Positions 5,893-8,000 of a stretch of DNA of 8,000 nucleotides are shown piece by piece (position 1 is the first letter of the stretch; each line of letters opens with the position of its first letter). The position numbers and the translations under genes were made by a program. The DNA is from Alcaligenaceae bacterium (GTDB lineage Bacteria; Pseudomonadota; Gammaproteobacteria; Burkholderiales; Burkholderiaceae_B): contig JAJUJN010000088.1 of the NCBI GenBank assembly GCA_029265335.1, forward strand, positions 1-8,000, in the 5' to 3' direction. Below the pieces are notes generated by a model, which saw nothing but the letters and a program-made list of their open reading frames with translations, did no database searches and had not been told where the DNA came from.

Positions 5893-6459
5893 ATGCAAAA
5901 ATCCAACGACAAGGATGTTCGCCTGATCAAGAAGTATCCCAATCGGCGGCTCTACGACACCAAAACCAGCATGTACATCACGTTGGCCGACGTCAAGCAG
6001 CTGGTGCTCGATAACGAACCGTTCGAGGCGGTGGATGCAAAGTCGGGAGAAGACATCACACGCAGCATTCTGCTGCAAATCATCCTCGAAGAAGAAACCG
6101 GTGGCGTGCCCATGTTCACGTCTACCATGCTCGAGCAAATCATCCGCTTCTATGGCCACGCCATGCAGGGCGTCATGGGCTCCTATCTTGAGAAGAACAT
6201 GCAGGCCTTCATGGAAATCCAGAATCGGCTCGCGGAGCAGTCGCGGTCGCTATACAGCAATCCGCAGTTCGGCCCCGAGGTGTGGGCGCAGTTCATGAAT
6301 GTCCAAACCCCGATGTTGCAGAACATGATGAACAGCTACATCGACCAGAGCAAGAATCTGTTTGTGCAAATGCAAGATCAATTGCAGGATCAAACCCGCA
6401 GCATGCTCAAGACGTTTCCCTTTCCTCCGCCCGACAGCAAAGAGGGCAAAGACAGCTGA
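5893..6459 (+). CDS. phaR: PHB synthesis repressor PhaR
   Basis: PhaR is a DNA-binding regulator that represses phasin and pha genes and is thought to be released when it binds PHB granules or polymer. The 188-residue protein opens with the highly conserved PHB/PHA accumulation regulator DNA-binding domain: LIKKYPNRRLYDTKTSMYIT (11-30), LADVKQLVLDNEPFEAVDAK, and DITRSILLQIILEEE (54-68). The second conserved region, FTSTMLEQIIRFYGHAMQGV (75-94), follows. The C-terminal part is glutamine- and methionine-rich and helical (LFVQMQDQLQDQ), as in family members. The ATG at 5893 has no Shine-Dalgarno; the T-rich end of the terminator lies just upstream. Start choice rests on the conserved domain beginning nine residues later. 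It is the third gene of the phaC-phaB-phaR block and may be under its own promoter. Confidence 0.94.
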   Translation: MQKSNDKDVRLIKKYPNRRLYDTKTSMYITLADVKQLVLDNEPFEAVDAKSGEDITRSILLQIILEEETGGVPMFTSTMLEQIIRFYGHAMQGVMGSYLEKNMQAFMEIQNRLAEQSRSLYSNPQFGPEVWAQFMNVQTPMLQNMMNSYIDQSKNLFVQMQDQLQDQTRSMLKTFPFPPPDSKEGKDS

Positions 6460-6514
6460 GCCGTCAGCTCGTGGGCCTGAGCCACGCTGTATGCCGTGGG
6501 CACGCGCAACGAGG

Positions 6515-6615
6515 TCACGAACCAAGGCAGATCACGAAGCAGGGCAGATCGCGAAGCAGTGCAGCCCACGAAGAGCAGGGCAGCCGACGAACCGAGGCAG
6601 CTCACGAACGAAAGC
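6515..6615. repeat. 17-bp direct tandem repeat, about five to six copies
   Basis: Head-to-tail degenerate units start at 6515, 6532, 6549, 6566, 6585 and (partial) 6602. The first two are TCACGAACCAAGGCAGA and TCACGAAGCAGGGCAGA (15 of 17 identical). Later copies diverge, and the fourth is 19 bases long. The common core is CACGAA...GGCAG. It fills the space between the convergent phaR and serB genes. The period is not a multiple of three, which agrees with a non-coding role. The unit is not self-complementary, so it is neither a hairpin terminator nor a CRISPR array. Confidence 0.8.
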
Positions 6616-6616
6616 C

Positions 6617-7486
6617 TCAGTGGGTGATATCGTCGAACCAACCCAGCACGGTGTCCAAGCCTCCGTAGCGTATGGCTTGATCGGTGGCCTTCACCACTGC
6701 CGGCTTGGCGTGATAGGCCACACTCAGCGCCGATTCGCCCAACATTTTGAGATCGTTGGCGCCATCCCCGATGGCGATGGCGTGTTGTCGTGAGTCCACG
6801 CCCAGACTCGCACACAGGCGCTTGAGTTCTCGGGCTTTGCCCTCGGCATCCAGAATCTCCCCCAACACGCGACCTGTCAGGTGACCGTTCACGATTTCGA
6901 GGGTATTCGACTTGCTGTGGTCGAGCTGCAGGCGCTCGTGCAGCCGATCGGTGAAGAAGGTAAACCCGCCTGATACCAGCAAAGTGGTGAGGCCGGCTTG
7001 GCGGGCGGCGGCGAGCAAGCGTTCAGCACCTGGGTTCAAGCCCAGGCGTTCTTCGTAGACGGCGGTGAGTGCCGATTGCGGTACACCTTCGAGCAGCGCC
7101 ACCCGGCGCCGCAGGCTCTCGGCAAAGTCGGTGATCTCGCCGCGCATGGCCGCTTCGGTAATGGCAGCCACCTCGGCCTTGCGGCCCACGGCGTCAGCGA
7201 TTTCGTCGATGCATTCGATATTGATCAGCGTGGAATCCATGTCCATCGCGAGCACGCGATAGTGGCTCAGCTGGAGCCCCGGCTTCACCCAGGCCGCGTC
7301 GACGCGATACTGTTCGCACCAGGCATTCAGGGCGCTCTGCAGCTCCTGCGCGGCAGCGGGAACATCGAGCGCCTTGAAGCCGCCGTTTGCCAGTGTCTGC
7401 CAAGACAATTGTTGGAGTGCTGGGGGAAGGGCCGCGAGCTGTGAGGATTCGAGCTGGGGGCCTTGAAGAACAAGCGTACGATTCAT
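6617..7486 (-). CDS. serB: Phosphoserine phosphatase SerB
   Basis: SerB hydrolyses O-phospho-L-serine to serine, the last step of serine synthesis, in the cytoplasm. The 289-residue protein is a HAD-superfamily phosphatase with an N-terminal extension of about 75 residues. Motif I is MDMDSTLI with nucleophile Asp82 and acid/base Asp84, followed by the substrate-pocket stretch IECIDEIAD with Glu91. Motif II is LLVSGGFTFF (Ser172). The motif III lysine is Lys217 in EGKAREL, and motif IV is GDGANDLKML (240-249) with Asp241 and Asp245. Length fits proteobacterial SerB. The ATG at 7484-7486 lacks a strong Shine-Dalgarno. It converges on phaR and lies 87 bases downstream of the partial ATPase gene on the same strand; it may have its own promoter. 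Confidence 0.95.
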   Translation of the reverse strand: MNRTLVLQGPQLESSQLAALPPALQQLSWQTLANGGFKALDVPAAAQELQSALNAWCEQYRVDAAWVKPGLQLSHYRVLAMDMDSTLINIECIDEIADAVGRKAEVAAITEAAMRGEITDFAESLRRRVALLEGVPQSALTAVYEERLGLNPGAERLLAAARQAGLTTLLVSGGFTFFTDRLHERLQLDHSKSNTLEIVNGHLTGRVLGEILDAEGKARELKRLCASLGVDSRQHAIAIGDGANDLKMLGESALSVAYHAKPAVVKATDQAIRYGGLDTVLGWFDDITH

Positions 7487-7553
7487 GGTGGCAAAACGGA
7501 AAATGCAAAAAAACTTACAAAGCGATGGGGGAGGGCGACGGCGCGACAGAGCA

Positions 7554-7570
7554 GGCCAGCACGCCTGGCC
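7554..7570 (-). repeat. Small inverted repeat just after the partial ATPase gene
   Basis: GGCCAG and CTGGCC form a 6-bp stem (7554-7559 with 7565-7570) around a 5-base loop, three bases beyond the stop codon of the minus-strand ATPase gene. No T tract follows directly on that strand; a run of seven T occurs much later (about 7507-7513 read in reverse). This makes it a weak terminator candidate at best. Confidence 0.35.
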
Positions 7571-7573
7571 CGC

Positions 7574-8000
7574 TCAAGCGTCGCGCGTGACACGGATGAT
7601 TTCTTCGGGCGACGTGGCGCCTGTTCGCACCCAGCGCTCGCCGTCTTCGCGCATGGTGCGCATGCCCAGGCGAGCTGCGGTGCTGCGCAGCGTCTGTTCA
7701 CCGGCGTCCTGATGAATCAGGCGGCGCAGTTCGTCGTCGATCACGAAGAGCTCGTGAATGCCGGTACGACCCTGGTACCCCGACTGCTGGCACTGCGAAC
7801 AACCCTTGGCTCGCCAACTGAGCACGGCGCCGTTGGCGTCGTGTTCGGCCGGCTCGCGACAATGAGCGCAAAGCTTGCGCACCAAACGCTGCGCCAGCAC
7901 GCCCAACAGTGTCGACGATAGCAAAAAGGGCTCGATCCCCATGTCGGTGAGCCGGGTAACGGCAGAAACCGCATCGTTGGTATGCAGGGTGGCGAGCACC
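7574..8000 (-). CDS. Type II secretion ATPase GspE (or PilB-like), 3' part only
   Basis: Only the last 142 or so residues are in the window; the 5' part lies beyond the right edge. The visible sequence starts in the conserved [17 protein letters not shown] of secretion ATPases, continues with [26 protein letters not shown], and has the tetracysteine zinc motif CAHC...CSQC followed by [15 protein letters not shown]. It ends with [31 protein letters not shown], which is closer to GspE than to PilB in my reading. GspE is the cytoplasmic hexameric ATPase powering type II secretion; PilB is the pilus-extension homologue. The Walker A and B motifs would be outside the window and cannot be checked. 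The gene directly downstream is serB, not gspF or pilC. Confidence 0.8.
   Translation of the reverse strand, partial: VLATLHTNDAVSAVTRLTDMGIEPFLLSSTLLGVLAQRLVRKLCAHCREPAEHDANGAVLSWRAKGCSQCQQSGYQGRTGIHELFVIDDELRRLIHQDAGEQTLRSTAARLGMRTMREDGERWVRTGATSPEEIIRVTRDA

Noticed and set aside
6454..6469. AGCTGA/TCAGCT hairpin at the phaR stop codon as a terminator
   Set aside because: Six-base stem with no T run after it.

Overview
The window looks like chromosomal DNA of a GC-rich betaproteobacterium, most likely Burkholderiales and perhaps near the Bordetella/Achromobacter/Pusillimonas group. That placement is inferred from protein resemblance (BamD, RluD, PgeF, class I PhaC, PhaB, PhaR, SerB, a GspE-type ATPase), GC-rich codon use and gene order. 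It was not tested by any search.

Layout, left to right. Positions 1-332 hold no gene I can name. The left 127 bases are open on the minus strand from an ATG at 127. The rest is very GC-rich and full of inverted repeats. bamD (outer-membrane assembly lipoprotein) lies on the minus strand at 333-1175. It is divergent from rluD (23S rRNA pseudouridine synthase, 1301-2335), and a 125-base gap with a perfect TATAAT for bamD separates them. pgeF (YfiH/laccase-domain family) starts inside the rluD stop region and ends at 3128. Next comes a polyhydroxybutyrate block on the plus strand: phaC (3284-4912), phaB (5021-5758), a strong hairpin terminator (about 5827-5879), and phaR (5893-6459). phaR converges on minus-strand serB (6617-7486), and a short 17-bp tandem repeat fills the gap. 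The right edge carries the 3' end of a type II secretion/type IV pilus type ATPase gene on the minus strand (7574-8000, incomplete).

How the genes work together. PhaB reduces acetoacetyl-CoA to (R)-3-hydroxybutyryl-CoA, PhaC polymerises it into PHB, and PhaR is the family regulator thought to sense granules or polymer and repress phasin and pha genes. The beta-ketothiolase gene phaA, often found between phaC and phaB, is absent here, so acetoacetyl-CoA must come from a thiolase encoded elsewhere. bamD, rluD and pgeF are housekeeping genes for envelope assembly, ribosome maturation and probable peptidoglycan-precursor or nucleoside chemistry. serB makes serine.

I found no mobile element, CRISPR array, tRNA or rRNA, and no convincing undescribed multi-gene system. 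The parts most worth a second look are non-coding: the two-tier terminator whose 5' arm overlaps a TATGAT box just before phaR, the dyad and palindrome upstream of phaC and phaB, the 17-bp tandem repeat, and the structured GC-rich stretch downstream of bamD.
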